Numbered from the stretch's first letter, positions 25,068-34,038 are shown. The stretch is 64,000 nt of DNA from CAYMZZ01 sp047600605 (GCA_047600605.1 JASGKK010000001.1:1984001-2048000); one strand, 5' to 3'. The notes: generated from the sequence alone by a model not told the origin. Numbers and translations are program-made.

Positions 25068-26771
25068 TCAGGACAGGTATTTGCCCACGATCGGCACCCG
25101 ACGGCCCACACCAAATGCCTTAAAGCTGATGCGGATAATGGGACAAAACTGGTTTCGTTTATATTCATTGGTATTCACCAGACGCAATATCCGGGCTACC
25201 ACGGCTGCATCAAACCCCAGCGCTTCTATTTCCCGGGGGCCTTTGCGCAATTCAATATAGGCAAACAGCACCCTGTCAAGCAGATCGTACTCCGGCAGAC
25301 TGTCGCTGTCTTTCTGATTGGGCCGCAGCTCTGCGGAGGGTGCTTTTTCAATGATGTTGAGGGGAATGATCTCTTTTTCCCGATTGATATACCGTGCCAG
25401 GGCATATACCTGCATTTTGTACAGGTCGCCGAGCACGCCCAAACCACCGGCCATATCGCCATACAAAGTACCATATCCGGTAGCCAGCTCACTTTTATTG
25501 GATGTATTAAGCAATATATATCCAAACTTATTGGCAATAGCCATCAACAGGTTGCCACGGGTGCGGCTCTGTATATTTTCTTCGGCAATACTGAAAGGCA
25601 GATCGCCAAAGATGGGTTTGAGTTCTGACAAAAACGATTCATAAATAGTACGTATGGGCAGGATATCGTAAGGGCTATCCAGGTTGCGGCTGAGTGCCAC
25701 AGCATCATTCACGGAATGATCGGTGGAGTAAGGCGAGGGCATGAGTATGGCACGCACATTCTCCTTGCCCAGCGCTGCTACCGCCAGGGCCAGCGTGACA
25801 GCGCTGTCAATACCACCCGAAGAGCCCAGTATGGCTTTTTTGAAACCCATTTTTCCAAAATAATCCCTGATGCCCAGTATGAGCGCCTGGTATATTTCTT
25901 CGATATTTTTTTCGCCGGTGAGATAGCTGATGGTGTCGTCGCCGGCACCTACATCCATTGCAGAGAAATATACCGGTCCGCCGGCAACCGCTTCTCCATG
26001 GGCAGCCTGCTCCATCGCCTCCAGATCAAATACGCGATAGTCTTCACTGAAGTACTTCATCTCGGCGTGACAATTGCCTTTACTGTCGTATACGAGGCTG
26101 CCACCATCGAAGACAATCTCTGTCTGTGAACCTACCGTATTACAATAAAACATCGGCAATCCATACTTCAGCGTATGCGCTTTTACGAGACTGTTGCGCA
26201 CTATATCCTGCGCATAGTTATAGGGCGATGCCGAAAGATTGATCATCAGGTCAGGAGAAAACCGGACAAGCTCTTCCATGGGTGTGATCCTGTATAAAGG
26301 ATTTTCGCCCATATTCCAGATGTCTTCACAGATGGTGACTGCGATACGATGGCCTTTGAATATTACTACATTCCAGCTATCGGCCGGTTCAAAGTACCGG
26401 TATTCATCAAACACATCATAGTTAGGCAGCAGGGTCTTGTGCACTTCGGCTTTAATCTCTTTTTCGTATAGCAGGAAAGCGGCATTATACAGGTCTTTGC
26501 CTTCTCTGCGCGGATTGCGTGCAGGAGAACCAACCAGTACACCGATCGTATCTGCTTCCTGCCTGATGCGGTCAATAGCTGCATAACATTGCTGCACAAA
26601 ATCTTCAAACTCCAGGAAGTCACGCGGAGGATATCCGCATACAGCCAGTTCCGAAAAAACAACCAGGTCGGCACCATCCTGCTTTGCCTGCCTGATGGAC
26701 GCTATTATTTTGCTGGTGTTTGCGTCAAAATTGCCGATATGATAGTTTTGCTGAGCGAGGGCGATCTTCAT
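25068..26771 (-). CDS. nadE: Glutamine-type NAD+ synthetase
   Basis: 567 residues in two domains. The N-terminal nitrilase-like glutaminase (1-260) shows the Glu-Lys-Cys set: VVFSELAVCGYPP, EVHKTLLPNYDVFDEYRYF, and AVTICEDIWNMG. The C-terminal synthetase (about 290-567) has the P-loop ILGSSGGIDSAVTLALA and LLNTSNKSELATGYGTLYGDMAGGL, and ends in KSELA-type and KAFGVGRR motifs. It makes NAD+ from nicotinate adenine dinucleotide using ATP and glutamine. The window also encodes nadC, an earlier step. It is divergent from gldB (77-bp gap), a neighbourhood known from other gliding Bacteroidota. Confidence 0.97.
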   Translation of the reverse strand: MKIALAQQNYHIGNFDANTSKIIASIRQAKQDGADLVVFSELAVCGYPPRDFLEFEDFVQQCYAAIDRIRQEADTIGVLVGSPARNPRREGKDLYNAAFLLYEKEIKAEVHKTLLPNYDVFDEYRYFEPADSWNVVIFKGHRIAVTICEDIWNMGENPLYRITPMEELVRFSPDLMINLSASPYNYAQDIVRNSLVKAHTLKYGLPMFYCNTVGSQTEIVFDGGSLVYDSKGNCHAEMKYFSEDYRVFDLEAMEQAAHGEAVAGGPVYFSAMDVGAGDDTISYLTGEKNIEEIYQALILGIRDYFGKMGFKKAILGSSGGIDSAVTLALAVAALGKENVRAILMPSPYSTDHSVNDAVALSRNLDSPYDILPIRTIYESFLSELKPIFGDLPFSIAEENIQSRTRGNLLMAIANKFGYILLNTSNKSELATGYGTLYGDMAGGLGVLGDLYKMQVYALARYINREKEIIPLNIIEKAPSAELRPNQKDSDSLPEYDLLDRVLFAYIELRKGPREIEALGFDAAVVARILRLVNTNEYKRNQFCPIIRISFKAFGVGRRVPIVGKYLS

Positions 26772-26848
26772 AGTATCAAAATTACGCTAATGTTTTCTTG
26801 CCTACATTCGCAACTACAACAATTTGATAACCGGCACGTTTAGTCACC

Positions 26849-27898
26849 ATGCGTATCAACCGAACCATTTACCTGTCCTTGCTGATAGCAGTCACCCTGA
26901 TTTTTTCCTGCAAGCAAAAGGAAAAAGCACCCGATGTATCCGGTATACAGGTTTCTGTTACCGAAAAAAGATTTGACCGCGACTTCTTTTCCCTGGATAC
27001 GAATCAGCTCATGCAGGGATTGCAGCAGCTTCAGGCCGGCTACCCGCAGTTTTTGCCTATGTACTTTCAGGCGGTGATCGGCTCTGCAGAGCCGGAAGAG
27101 ATCAAACTTTTTTTGCAGCACTACCGGTTTGTATATGACTCTGCCCAGCAGGTTTTTGGTGATATGAAACGGATAAAGGCCGACCTCGAAAAAGCCTTTC
27201 GTTATGTGAAATATTATTTCCCGGCTTATGAACTTCCCCATCAGCTGATTCCCATACTTGGCCGGCTTGAATCCATGCAGGATCTGGCACGTATGGATAA
27301 TGGCGAATATACTGCTGCCTTTATGGGGCCTGATATGGTCGGATTCTTTATGCAGTTCTACATGGGATCGCAGTACTCCGTTTACCAGAGCGAAGAGTTT
27401 GTAACCCGTGTAGCTCCTCTCTATCGCAGCCGCCGTTTTTCCAAAGAATATATACTTCCCGATATCATGAAGCAGATTGCAGATGATATTTTCCCCGACA
27501 GAAGCCGTACGCAGCCGCTTATTGTACAAATGATCGAAAAGGGCAAACGCTGGTGGCTGACCGGTAAATTCTTACCCGAAACCCCTGACTCCATCATCAC
27601 CGGTTATACAGGCAAACAACTGGCCTGGTGCCAGGCCAATGAAGGCGATAGCTGGAGCCTCATCACCCGCAACGAAGAATTGTATTCGCTCGAGCCCAGC
27701 GTGATCCAGAATTATATTGGCGAGAGCCCCTTTACCCAGAGCCTTTCACAGGAATATTCTCCCGGCAATATCGGTCCCTGGTTTGGCCGTCAGATCATCC
27801 GCAAATACGCAGAAGCCAATCCCCAAAAAACCATCGATGAAATAATGAAAATGCCTGCCGAGCAGATATTAGAAGGGGCGAAATACAAACCGAGATAA
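26849..27898 (+). CDS. gldB: Gliding motility lipoprotein GldB
   Basis: 349 residues. A lipoprotein signal (TIYLSLLIAVTLIFSC, Cys21) is followed by a soluble domain of the GldB family: VSVTEKRFDRDFFSLD, GYPQFLPMYFQ, and a C-terminal half rich in helices with YTGKQLAWCQANEGDSWSLI, and GPWFGRQIIRKYAEANPQKTIDEIM. GldB is needed for gliding in Flavobacterium johnsoniae, where it also lies beside the NAD synthetase gene. It anchors in an envelope membrane. GldC, often next in line, is not found downstream; instead the 3' end meets a repeat array and apaG in the opposite direction. Confidence 0.85.
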   Translation: MRINRTIYLSLLIAVTLIFSCKQKEKAPDVSGIQVSVTEKRFDRDFFSLDTNQLMQGLQQLQAGYPQFLPMYFQAVIGSAEPEEIKLFLQHYRFVYDSAQQVFGDMKRIKADLEKAFRYVKYYFPAYELPHQLIPILGRLESMQDLARMDNGEYTAAFMGPDMVGFFMQFYMGSQYSVYQSEEFVTRVAPLYRSRRFSKEYILPDIMKQIADDIFPDRSRTQPLIVQMIEKGKRWWLTGKFLPETPDSIITGYTGKQLAWCQANEGDSWSLITRNEELYSLEPSVIQNYIGESPFTQSLSQEYSPGNIGPWFGRQIIRKYAEANPQKTIDEIMKMPAEQILEGAKYKPR

Positions 27899-27942
27899 GG
27901 TTGAAGGCGGAGGGCGGAAGGTTATAAGAGTTAAGTTGTCGG

Positions 27943-27970
27943 CTGATCACTGACCACCAGCCACTGATCA
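27943..27970. repeat. Heptad array CTGATCA x4
   Basis: CTGATCA, CTGACCA, CCAGCCA, CTGATCA between the convergent gldB and apaG stops, ending 5 bp before the apaG stop. A looser purine-rich run with the same period (GAAGGCG, GAGGGCG, GAAGGTT) lies at 27903-27923. No inverted partner is evident. Confidence 0.75.
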
Positions 27971-27974
27971 CTTG

Positions 27975-28361
27975 TTAATTGTTTTTCATCGGTACAATCA
28001 TCTCAAATGGCGGGATGTCTACCTGAAACATCTGGCGGGTATGAAGGTTTTCCATCTGGTATGAACCTTTCATTTTACCCATTTCGGTACGCAGGTTGCA
28101 ACCGCTGATATACTGATATGACTCCCCTGGTTCTATCACGGGTTGCTTACCAACCACCCCTTCGCCTTCCACTTCGCGATGACTGCCATTGCTGTCGAAA
28201 ATAAACCAGTGGCGGCGATGAAGCTGTACAGGAAATACATTGTGATTTTCGAGCGTAATGCGATACGCAAACATAAATTCTGACTGGATCGGATTGCTGT
28301 AATCCGGCTGATAAAAGGTCTCCACACTCACCTGTACTCCTTCGGAGATGATGCTATTCAT
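27975..28361 (-). CDS. apaG: ApaG protein
   Basis: 128 residues, the standard length. ApaG is a small fibronectin-III-like beta-sandwich protein: VQVSVETFYQPDYSNPIQSEFMFAYRITLENHN at the N-terminus, RHWFIFDSNGSHREVEGEGVVGKQPVIEPGESYQYISGC (with the family's VVG and PGE motifs), and GSYQMENLHTRQMFQVDIPPF. In Enterobacteria it is linked to cobalt resistance and Ap4A metabolism; its biochemical role is unsettled. It is convergent with gldB and divergent from the isocitrate dehydrogenase gene, with repeat arrays on both sides. Confidence 0.93.
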   Translation of the reverse strand: MNSIISEGVQVSVETFYQPDYSNPIQSEFMFAYRITLENHNVFPVQLHRRHWFIFDSNGSHREVEGEGVVGKQPVIEPGESYQYISGCNLRTEMGKMKGSYQMENLHTRQMFQVDIPPFEMIVPMKNN

Positions 28362-28412
28362 ACCAATCAGTTTTAGTAAAAATAAGAAAAAGTGATCAGA
28401 GTTATAGTATAG

Positions 28413-28489
28413 TGGACAGTGGACGGTTAACAGTGGGCAGTGATCAGGTAATCAATAACTTAAAACTTATAACTTACTACTTACAACTA
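28413..28489. repeat. Two abutting heptad arrays of different consensus (TGGACAG, then ATAACTT)
   Basis: 28413-28447: TGGACAG, TGGACGG, TTAACAG, TGGGCAG, TGATCAG. After one irregular heptad, 28455-28489: ATAACTT, AAAACTT, ATAACTT, ACTACTT, ACAACTA. Both have period 7 but unrelated units. They fill the divergent spacer between apaG and the isocitrate dehydrogenase gene, ending 7 bp before that gene's predicted -7 box. Confidence 0.85.
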
Positions 28490-28496
28490 CATGACT

Positions 28497-28504
28497 TAAC
28501 TTTG
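28497..28504 (+). promoter_or_regulatory. -7 box TAACTTTG for isocitrate dehydrogenase
   Basis: TAACTTTG matches the Bacteroidota TAnnTTTG element exactly, 34 bp before the ATG at 28539. No convincing TTTG -33 element is seen; the upstream space is filled by the heptad array. Confidence 0.45.
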
Positions 28505-28538
28505 CGCCTTCAAAGCACCTCTTAATTTTTATTTCAAT

Positions 28539-29990
28539 ATGAAAATAGCTGTAGCCAAAGGAGATGGTATCGGTCCAGAGATCATGGATGCGGTACTTAA
28601 GATATTCGCTGCCAACCAGACACCCCTCGAATATGAGTTTGTGGATATGGGAAAATGGGTATTCGACAAAGGGTTCAATAACGGTATGACCCCCGAAGCC
28701 CGTCAGACCATCGAATCGCTGGGTCTGCTTTTCAAAGGCCCCATGGAAACCCCCAAGGGTAAAGGCGTAAAAAGCATCAACGTAACTGCACGCAAAACAT
28801 GGAATACTTTTGCCAACAAACGTGCTTTCCAAAGCCTGCATGGTGTAGACACTGTATTCAGCAAGGCTGGCATTCCGATCGATGTCACTGTGGTACGCGA
28901 AAATATTGAAGACACCTATGGCGGTATTGAACATATGCTTACTCACGATGTGGCCCTGAGCCGTCGTTTTATCACCCGTCCCGGTAGCATGCAGGTGATC
29001 CGCTATGCATTTGAAATGGCCCGTCAGAAAAAAGCCCGCCGCATCACCTGTGGCCACAAAGCCAATATCATGAAGCTGACAGACGGTCTCTTCCTGGAGT
29101 GCTTTTATGAAGTGGCCAAAGAGTTTCCGGAACTGAAAGCAGATGATATCATTGTTGATGACCTGTGTATGAAACTCGTCACCCGTCCTGACACTTTTGA
29201 TGTGGTGGTACTCACCAACCTGCAGGGCGATATCGTGAGCGACCTTTGTGCCGGCCTGGTAGGCGGCCTTGGTTTTGCCCCTTCTGCCAATATCGGCGAT
29301 CACATTTCCATCTTCGAAGCCGTACACGGTACTGCACCGGATATTGCCGGCAAAAACATCGCCAACCCCACGGCCCTGTTGCTGAGTGGTATCGCCATGC
29401 TGCGCCATGTGGGGCTTACCGAAAATGCAGCGGTTATAGAAAACGCCCTGCTGTATACACTTGAAAGTGGCATACATACCGGCGATTTTGGCGACCGCAA
29501 TATACCTGCTGTCAACACCACCGGATTTGCCGATGCTATCATCGCCAACTTTGGTAAATTGCCCGAGGTAGGCGCCAAACCTATTATTCCCAATAAACCC
29601 GGCACTCCCACTCCTTTCAAACTGGAGCAAAACTCCATGATGGTATCCAAGGAATCGGCTCCCGAGAGTATTGTGGGTGTTGACCTGTTTATCGAAAGTG
29701 ATGAACAGCCTGTGGCCATTGCTCATAAATGCCAGCGTCATGCCGGTGTGAAATTTAACCTGGTGAGCATCAGCAACCGGGGCACACAGGTATGGCCAAC
29801 GGGCTCTGTATATACCAACCTCGTCAACCAGTATAATGTGCGTTTCGAAAGCATTGACGGCTCACCGCTCAACCAGCAGGATGTGATCGGACTTTATGTA
29901 AGCCTCAGTGGCAACTTCAAGGTATGCTCACTCGAGCTGCTCAATATGTGGGGAGATAAAAAAGCCTATAGCTTAGCGCAGGGGCAGTAA
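28539..29990 (+). CDS. icd: Isocitrate dehydrogenase (NADP-type, long C-terminal form)
   Basis: 483 residues. TCA-cycle enzyme converting isocitrate to 2-oxoglutarate. Motifs: AVAKGDGIGPEIMDAVL at the N-terminus, substrate-binding KSINVTARKTWNTFANKRAF, VVRENIEDTYGGIEHM, the Asp-rich metal loop TNLQGDIVSDLCAGLVGGLGFAPSANIG, and FEAVHGTAPDIAGKNIANPTALLLSG. Residues about 345-483 form the extra C-terminal domain known from Thermus-like and Rickettsia-like enzymes of about 480-500 residues. A divergent repeat-filled spacer precedes it. The gene ends 3 bp before another tandem array. Confidence 0.93.
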   Translation: MKIAVAKGDGIGPEIMDAVLKIFAANQTPLEYEFVDMGKWVFDKGFNNGMTPEARQTIESLGLLFKGPMETPKGKGVKSINVTARKTWNTFANKRAFQSLHGVDTVFSKAGIPIDVTVVRENIEDTYGGIEHMLTHDVALSRRFITRPGSMQVIRYAFEMARQKKARRITCGHKANIMKLTDGLFLECFYEVAKEFPELKADDIIVDDLCMKLVTRPDTFDVVVLTNLQGDIVSDLCAGLVGGLGFAPSANIGDHISIFEAVHGTAPDIAGKNIANPTALLLSGIAMLRHVGLTENAAVIENALLYTLESGIHTGDFGDRNIPAVNTTGFADAIIANFGKLPEVGAKPIIPNKPGTPTPFKLEQNSMMVSKESAPESIVGVDLFIESDEQPVAIAHKCQRHAGVKFNLVSISNRGTQVWPTGSVYTNLVNQYNVRFESIDGSPLNQQDVIGLYVSLSGNFKVCSLELLNMWGDKKAYSLAQGQ

Positions 29991-29992
29991 AC

Positions 29993-30059
29993 GAGTTTAA
30001 AAAGTATAAAGGGTATAAAGAGTTTAAAGGGTGTTTTTACTACCCGCTTTAAACTCTTT
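29993..30059. repeat. Degenerate 9-bp array with a short inverted arm
   Basis: Nonads of consensus AAAGGGTAT at 29999-30034 (AAAAAGTAT, AAAGGGTAT, AAAGAGTTT, AAAGGGTGT), preceded by a partial unit GAGTTT at 29993. Two inverted units, ACCCGCTTT and AAACTCTTT, follow at 30042-30059. The short spacer allows a hairpin that could terminate the isocitrate dehydrogenase transcript. It also covers part of the stop codon of the small gene at 30058. Confidence 0.85.
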
Positions 30060-30219
30060 ATGCCATATTGCAGGACGGCCAGCTTACCAGCATCACTCCT
30101 GCAATAAAAACGGGAACTGACCAGCGCCAGTCACGGCCTTCTTCATGAATATTGCGGAAGAAAACCAGGAGACCCAGCAGGCAAACAAATACTCCTGCTC
30201 CTATTAATATCCAGCCCAT
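30058..30219 (-). CDS. Small membrane protein, 53 residues
   Basis: ATG at 30219, TAA at 30058-30060. The sequence begins MGWILIGAGVFVCLLGLLVFF (one helix), then a charged loop RNIHEEGRDWRW, and a second helix SVPVFIAGVMLVSWPS. The two-helix hairpin with a charged turn, ATG start and open frame up to the stop suggest a real small gene of the DUF-less type common in Bacteroidota. It is convergent with the isocitrate dehydrogenase gene and codirectional with the SUI1 gene downstream of which it lies. Tandem arrays sit on both sides (29993-30059 and 30272-30304). Function unknown. Confidence 0.6.
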   Translation of the reverse strand: MGWILIGAGVFVCLLGLLVFFRNIHEEGRDWRWSVPVFIAGVMLVSWPSCNMA

Positions 30220-30271
30220 ATAAATTTTAAGATAATAAACAGTACAACAGGTATCGTTGATCTTTTAACAG

Positions 30272-30304
30272 GCACCTTTAAACCTTTATACTTTTATACT
30301 CCTT
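30272..30304. repeat. Degenerate 8-bp array ATACCTTT x4 (inverse orientation)
   Basis: GCACCTTT, AAACCTTT, ATACTTTT, ATACTCCTT in tandem, running into the stop codon of the SUI1 gene (30303-30305). Its orientation is opposite to the array at 29993-30034, so the two bracket the small membrane-protein gene. Confidence 0.8.
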
Positions 30305-30650
30305 ATCCTCCCGCCTGTTTTGTCTGCTTATAGCCATTGCTGATCAGCCATTGCAGCACTTTGGGCCGGTGATCGCCCTGTACAATTATTTCACCATCCT
30401 TGGCAGAGCCACCACTGCCGCAAAGATTCTTCAGTTTCTTCCCCAATGCTTCCAGATCTTCTTTGGAGCCTACAAAACCTTCTACCAGCGTGACTGCTTT
30501 GCCTGCCCGCTGTTTGGTATCCAGCCGCACCCGCAGTCGCTGCTGGGCAGGCGGTAAGGTTTCCTGCGCCTCCTGCTCCGGTTCAAAACTGAAATTGGGA
30601 TCGGTGCTATATACAAAGCCCCTGTTGTCGGGCTTATTCTTTTTACTCAT
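30303..30650 (-). CDS. SUI1 / YciH-type translation initiation factor
   Basis: 115 residues. A disordered N-terminal third (KKNKPDNRGFVYSTDPNFSFEPEQEAQETLPPAQQ) is followed by a SUI1 fold: LRVRLDTKQRAGKAVTLVEGFVGSKEDLEALGKKLKNLCGSGGSAKDGEIIVQGDHRPKVLQWL. The GSGGSAKDGEIxxQGDHR segment is the family signature of eIF1-like proteins. In bacteria, YciH is thought to influence start-codon or initiator fidelity. It is followed by nothing in the same direction before the small membrane gene. The stop codon overlaps a repeat array. Confidence 0.93.
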   Translation of the reverse strand: MSKKNKPDNRGFVYSTDPNFSFEPEQEAQETLPPAQQRLRVRLDTKQRAGKAVTLVEGFVGSKEDLEALGKKLKNLCGSGGSAKDGEIIVQGDHRPKVLQWLISNGYKQTKQAGG

Positions 30651-30701
30651 GCCAGTTAAGTTACTGCAATTAATAATGATAAACGCCTGTTGGTATACAC
30701 A

Positions 30702-31559
30702 TTAAGACGGGATGGCCTTCAGGCTGAGATCAAGGCTTCGCGCCTGGTGTATCAATGCCCCTACAGATACATAATCAACACCGGTACGGGCATACTCTTC
30801 AATATTATCCAGGTTGATACCGCCGCTTGCCTCTGTTTCAAACTCACCATTGATCAATGCCAGCGCTTCGGTGATCTGGGCGGGCGTGAAGTTATCCAGC
30901 ATGATACGGAATACTTTTCCTCTGCCATGCGCCAGCACTTCTTTCACATCGCTGAGGCTGCGGGTTTCTATCTCAATTTTCAATCCCGGCTTCTTCTCCT
31001 GTACATAGGCCCAGCTGCGTTCGATAGCCCTGGTAATACCTCCGCAGTAATCGATATGATTATCCTTCAGCATGATCATGTCGTAAAGACCAAACCGGTG
31101 ATTGACACCACCGCCTATACGTACGGCTTCCTTTTCGAGCAGCCTGAAATTGGGAGTGGTCTTGCGTGTATCCAGCAGGCGGGTACGATAGCCATGCAAT
31201 TTTTCTGTATACTGATGAGTAAGGGTGGCAATGCCACTCATGCGCTGCATACAGTTAAGTACAAGCCGCTCGCATTGCAGAATAGTATGCACGGAAGCCT
31301 CCACCTCAAAAGCCCGATCGCCCGGCTGCATAGGCTCACCGTCATCTTTCAGCAACTGAAATGCGGTGGCCGGATCCTTATACCGGAATATCTTTTCGGC
31401 AACAGCCACACCGGCCAGTATGCCCGCTTCCTTGATCTTTAATACGGCTTTGCCACGTGCGCTGGGCGGAATGCTGGCCAGGGTAGAATGATCCCCATCG
31501 CCCACATCTTCGCGCAGAGCTTCATCAATCAGGTGTTGTAATTGGCTGTCAAAACTCAT
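30702..31559 (-). CDS. nadC: Nicotinate-nucleotide pyrophosphorylase (carboxylating)
   Basis: 285 residues, starting with MSFDSQLQHLIDEALREDVGDGDHSTLASIP at 31559; the open frame continues far upstream but the family starts here. NadC converts quinolinate and PRPP to nicotinate mononucleotide in de novo NAD synthesis. Motifs: EREDxGxGDxT-like start, CERLVLNCMQRMSGIATLT, LLDTRKTTPNFRLLEKEAVRIGGGVNHRFGLYDMIMLKDNHI, and the C-terminal EASGGINLDNIEEYARTGVDYVSVGALIH. With nadE in this window, two steps of NAD synthesis are represented. It diverges from the GH95 gene (124 bp). Confidence 0.95.
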   Translation of the reverse strand: MSFDSQLQHLIDEALREDVGDGDHSTLASIPPSARGKAVLKIKEAGILAGVAVAEKIFRYKDPATAFQLLKDDGEPMQPGDRAFEVEASVHTILQCERLVLNCMQRMSGIATLTHQYTEKLHGYRTRLLDTRKTTPNFRLLEKEAVRIGGGVNHRFGLYDMIMLKDNHIDYCGGITRAIERSWAYVQEKKPGLKIEIETRSLSDVKEVLAHGRGKVFRIMLDNFTPAQITEALALINGEFETEASGGINLDNIEEYARTGVDYVSVGALIHQARSLDLSLKAIPS

Positions 31560-31683
31560 AGTTACAAAAATAAGTATTCCGGTTACAGACGTCCGAAAAA
31601 CCTGTTCCGGCAGACCGGCTCTGCCTGTACCGGTTTTTGAAGCAGAACCTTTAATTTCAGGATGGCGATTAAATTCCCTTAAT

Positions 31684-34023
31684 ATGCGGTCGTTTCTTAT
31701 CATTCCTGTTCTTTTACTATCATTATCTGTACTGGCGCAGCCAAAAGATCTCCGGTTATGGTATACCCAGCCTGCATCAAAATGGACAGATGCCATGCCG
31801 GTCGGCAATGGACGGATGGGAGCCATGGTATTTGGCCGGCCTGCCGATGAGCTGATCCAGTTAAATGAAGAAAGCGTATGGGCAGGCAGCAAGATCAATA
31901 ACAACAATAAAAAAGCAGCACAGCATCTGCCGGAGATCCAGACCGCCATCTTTACCGGAGAATATACCCGGGCACTTGACCTCAGCAGCCAATACCTGGT
32001 AGGAACTCCACCTCGGGTGCGCTCTTACCAACCATTGGGAAACCTTTATATCCATTATGAACACAAAGACGCTCCTGCCCGGTATGAAAGATCACTCCAT
32101 CTGAATACCGGTATTGCCACTACATCGTTTGTCGTGGCAGACAACTCCGTAAAACAGGAAGTATATGCTTCAGCTCCAAAAGATGTCATTATTGTCACCA
32201 TCAGTGCGGGCAGACCGTTGAACCTGTCGCTGGAACTTCAGCGGCAATACGATGTGGATACTTACAGGGCATCAGCAAACAATTTATTGTGTTACACAGG
32301 GCAGATCAGCGATGCAGCAGATTCACTCGCAGGCCCCGGAGGAAGACATATGCGTTTTGCCGGCGCTATGAAAATACTCTTCACAGATGGCAAAACGATG
32401 ACTGCCATCAGCGATACGTCTGCTATCTGTCACATACAATCTGCCAAAAACATTACCATTGCCATTACAGGTGCGACCGACTACAATGCCGATCTGCTGG
32501 ATACAGATCCGACCATTGATCCGCTTGCTGTTTGCAGCGATAAGCTGAACAAAATTTCCACCCTTTCCCCGGCCACACTACGCAGGGAACATGTAAAAGA
32601 TCATCGCAGCTATTTTGACCGGGTACAATTTGACTTGGGTGACCCTGCAAATGACAGTATACCCACCGACAAAAGACTGGAACGGGTAAAAGCAGGCGCT
32701 ACCGACCGTGGACTGATTGTATTGTACTATCAGTTTGGACGGTACCTGTTAATGGGTTCATCGCGTAGTCCCGGCCGCCTGCCGGCCAACCTGCAGGGCA
32801 TTTGGAATGATCTATATAAAGCTCCCTGGAATGCGGATTTTCATACAAACATTAACCTGCAGATGAACTACTGGCCTGCAGAAACAGGTCACCTGCCAGA
32901 AACCGTTTTGCCCCTGGCCCGTTTTGTACAAAAACTGATGGTGCCGGGCGCAGCAACAGCCAGAGAAATGTATAATGCCCGGGGCTGGACACTTCATCAC
33001 CTGACTGATCCGTTTGGCCGCACGGGAGTGGCAGATGGCGTATGGGGTGTTTCTCCAATGGCCGGCCCCTGGATGACTTTTCCGGTTTACCGTCATTATG
33101 AATTTACCCGCGATAAAAAATACCTGGAAGAAATAGCTTACCCGGTCATGAAAGGCTCGGTTTTGTTTGTACTCGACTTCCTGATCCGTTCACCGCAGGG
33201 TTATCTCGTCACTAATCCATCGCATTCACCCGAAAATGCATTCTTCGTACCCGGCAGTAACCGGAAAGAAAAATCCCAGTTATCGTATGCGGCTACGATC
33301 GACATTGAAATCATCAGGGGGTTATTTGCCAATTTTACAGAAGCGGCCCGTATCCTGCATACCGATGCAGACCTGCTGGCAAAAGTAGACAGTGCCACCC
33401 GGCAATTGCCTCCCATAAAAATAGCCGCCAATGGAACAGTACAGGAGTGGATCGAAGATTTTGAAGAGGTAGAGCCGGGGCACCGGCATATGTCTCATTT
33501 GCTGGGTTTATACCCACTCAACCTGATCTCTTTGCATACACCGGAATTATTTACAGCTGCGCAAAAAACTATCGAGCGGCGTCTCTCCAATGGGGGAGGG
33601 CATACCGGCTGGAGTAAAGCCTGGATCATTAACTTTTATGCGCGTCTGTTGAATGGCAATGAAGCAGGGCGGCAGGTACAATCGCTGCTCGCAAAAAGCA
33701 CGCTGAGCAGCCTGCTGAGCACCCACCCTCCTTTTCAGATCGACGGCAACTTTGGAGGTGCTGCGGGCATTGCAGAAATGCTGTTGCAATCACAGAATAA
33801 CGAAATTCACCTGCTTCCGGCTCTTCCCGACACATGGTCTTCGGGGAGCATCACAGGACTATGCGCCCGTGGCGGATACAGTATTGACATGAAGTGGAAT
33901 AAAGGAGCATTGCAGACGCTTAGTATACTCGCTGCAGAAGCCGGACCCGTCAAAATACGATACAGGGATAAACTGATCACACGTACGCTGCATAAAGGGA
34001 GCAACCGTATCGTTATCAATTAA
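31684..34023 (+). CDS. Glycoside hydrolase family 95 (alpha-L-fucosidase-type)
   Basis: 779 residues with a signal peptide (FLIIPVLLLSLSVLAQ), so exported. The GH95 N-terminal beta-domain is recognised by LRLWYTQPASKWTDAMPVGNGRMGAMVFGRPADELIQLNEESVWAG. An (alpha/alpha)6 barrel follows: NLQGIWNDLYKAPWNADFHTNINLQMNYWPAETGHLPE and GHRHMSHLLGLYPLN, with FGGAAGIAEMLLQSQ near the end. GH95 enzymes cleave 1,2-alpha-L-fucosyl or related bonds from plant and animal glycans; specificity here is unknown. No SusC/SusD pair or regulator is adjacent, so it is not in a visible polysaccharide-utilisation locus. Confidence 0.9.
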   Translation: MRSFLIIPVLLLSLSVLAQPKDLRLWYTQPASKWTDAMPVGNGRMGAMVFGRPADELIQLNEESVWAGSKINNNNKKAAQHLPEIQTAIFTGEYTRALDLSSQYLVGTPPRVRSYQPLGNLYIHYEHKDAPARYERSLHLNTGIATTSFVVADNSVKQEVYASAPKDVIIVTISAGRPLNLSLELQRQYDVDTYRASANNLLCYTGQISDAADSLAGPGGRHMRFAGAMKILFTDGKTMTAISDTSAICHIQSAKNITIAITGATDYNADLLDTDPTIDPLAVCSDKLNKISTLSPATLRREHVKDHRSYFDRVQFDLGDPANDSIPTDKRLERVKAGATDRGLIVLYYQFGRYLLMGSSRSPGRLPANLQGIWNDLYKAPWNADFHTNINLQMNYWPAETGHLPETVLPLARFVQKLMVPGAATAREMYNARGWTLHHLTDPFGRTGVADGVWGVSPMAGPWMTFPVYRHYEFTRDKKYLEEIAYPVMKGSVLFVLDFLIRSPQGYLVTNPSHSPENAFFVPGSNRKEKSQLSYAATIDIEIIRGLFANFTEAARILHTDADLLAKVDSATRQLPPIKIAANGTVQEWIEDFEEVEPGHRHMSHLLGLYPLNLISLHTPELFTAAQKTIERRLSNGGGHTGWSKAWIINFYARLLNGNEAGRQVQSLLAKSTLSSLLSTHPPFQIDGNFGGAAGIAEMLLQSQNNEIHLLPALPDTWSSGSITGLCARGGYSIDMKWNKGALQTLSILAAEAGPVKIRYRDKLITRTLHKGSNRIVIN

Positions 34024-34038
34024 TGGGGGGAATTGATT

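Noticed and set aside
26840..27529. 229-residue minus-strand frame inside gldB
   Set aside because: It overlaps gldB almost wholly and matches no family.
28467..29741. 424-residue frame antisense to isocitrate dehydrogenase
   Set aside because: It is a shadow of a strongly recognised gene in another frame; its His/Phe/Cys-rich composition is not protein-like.
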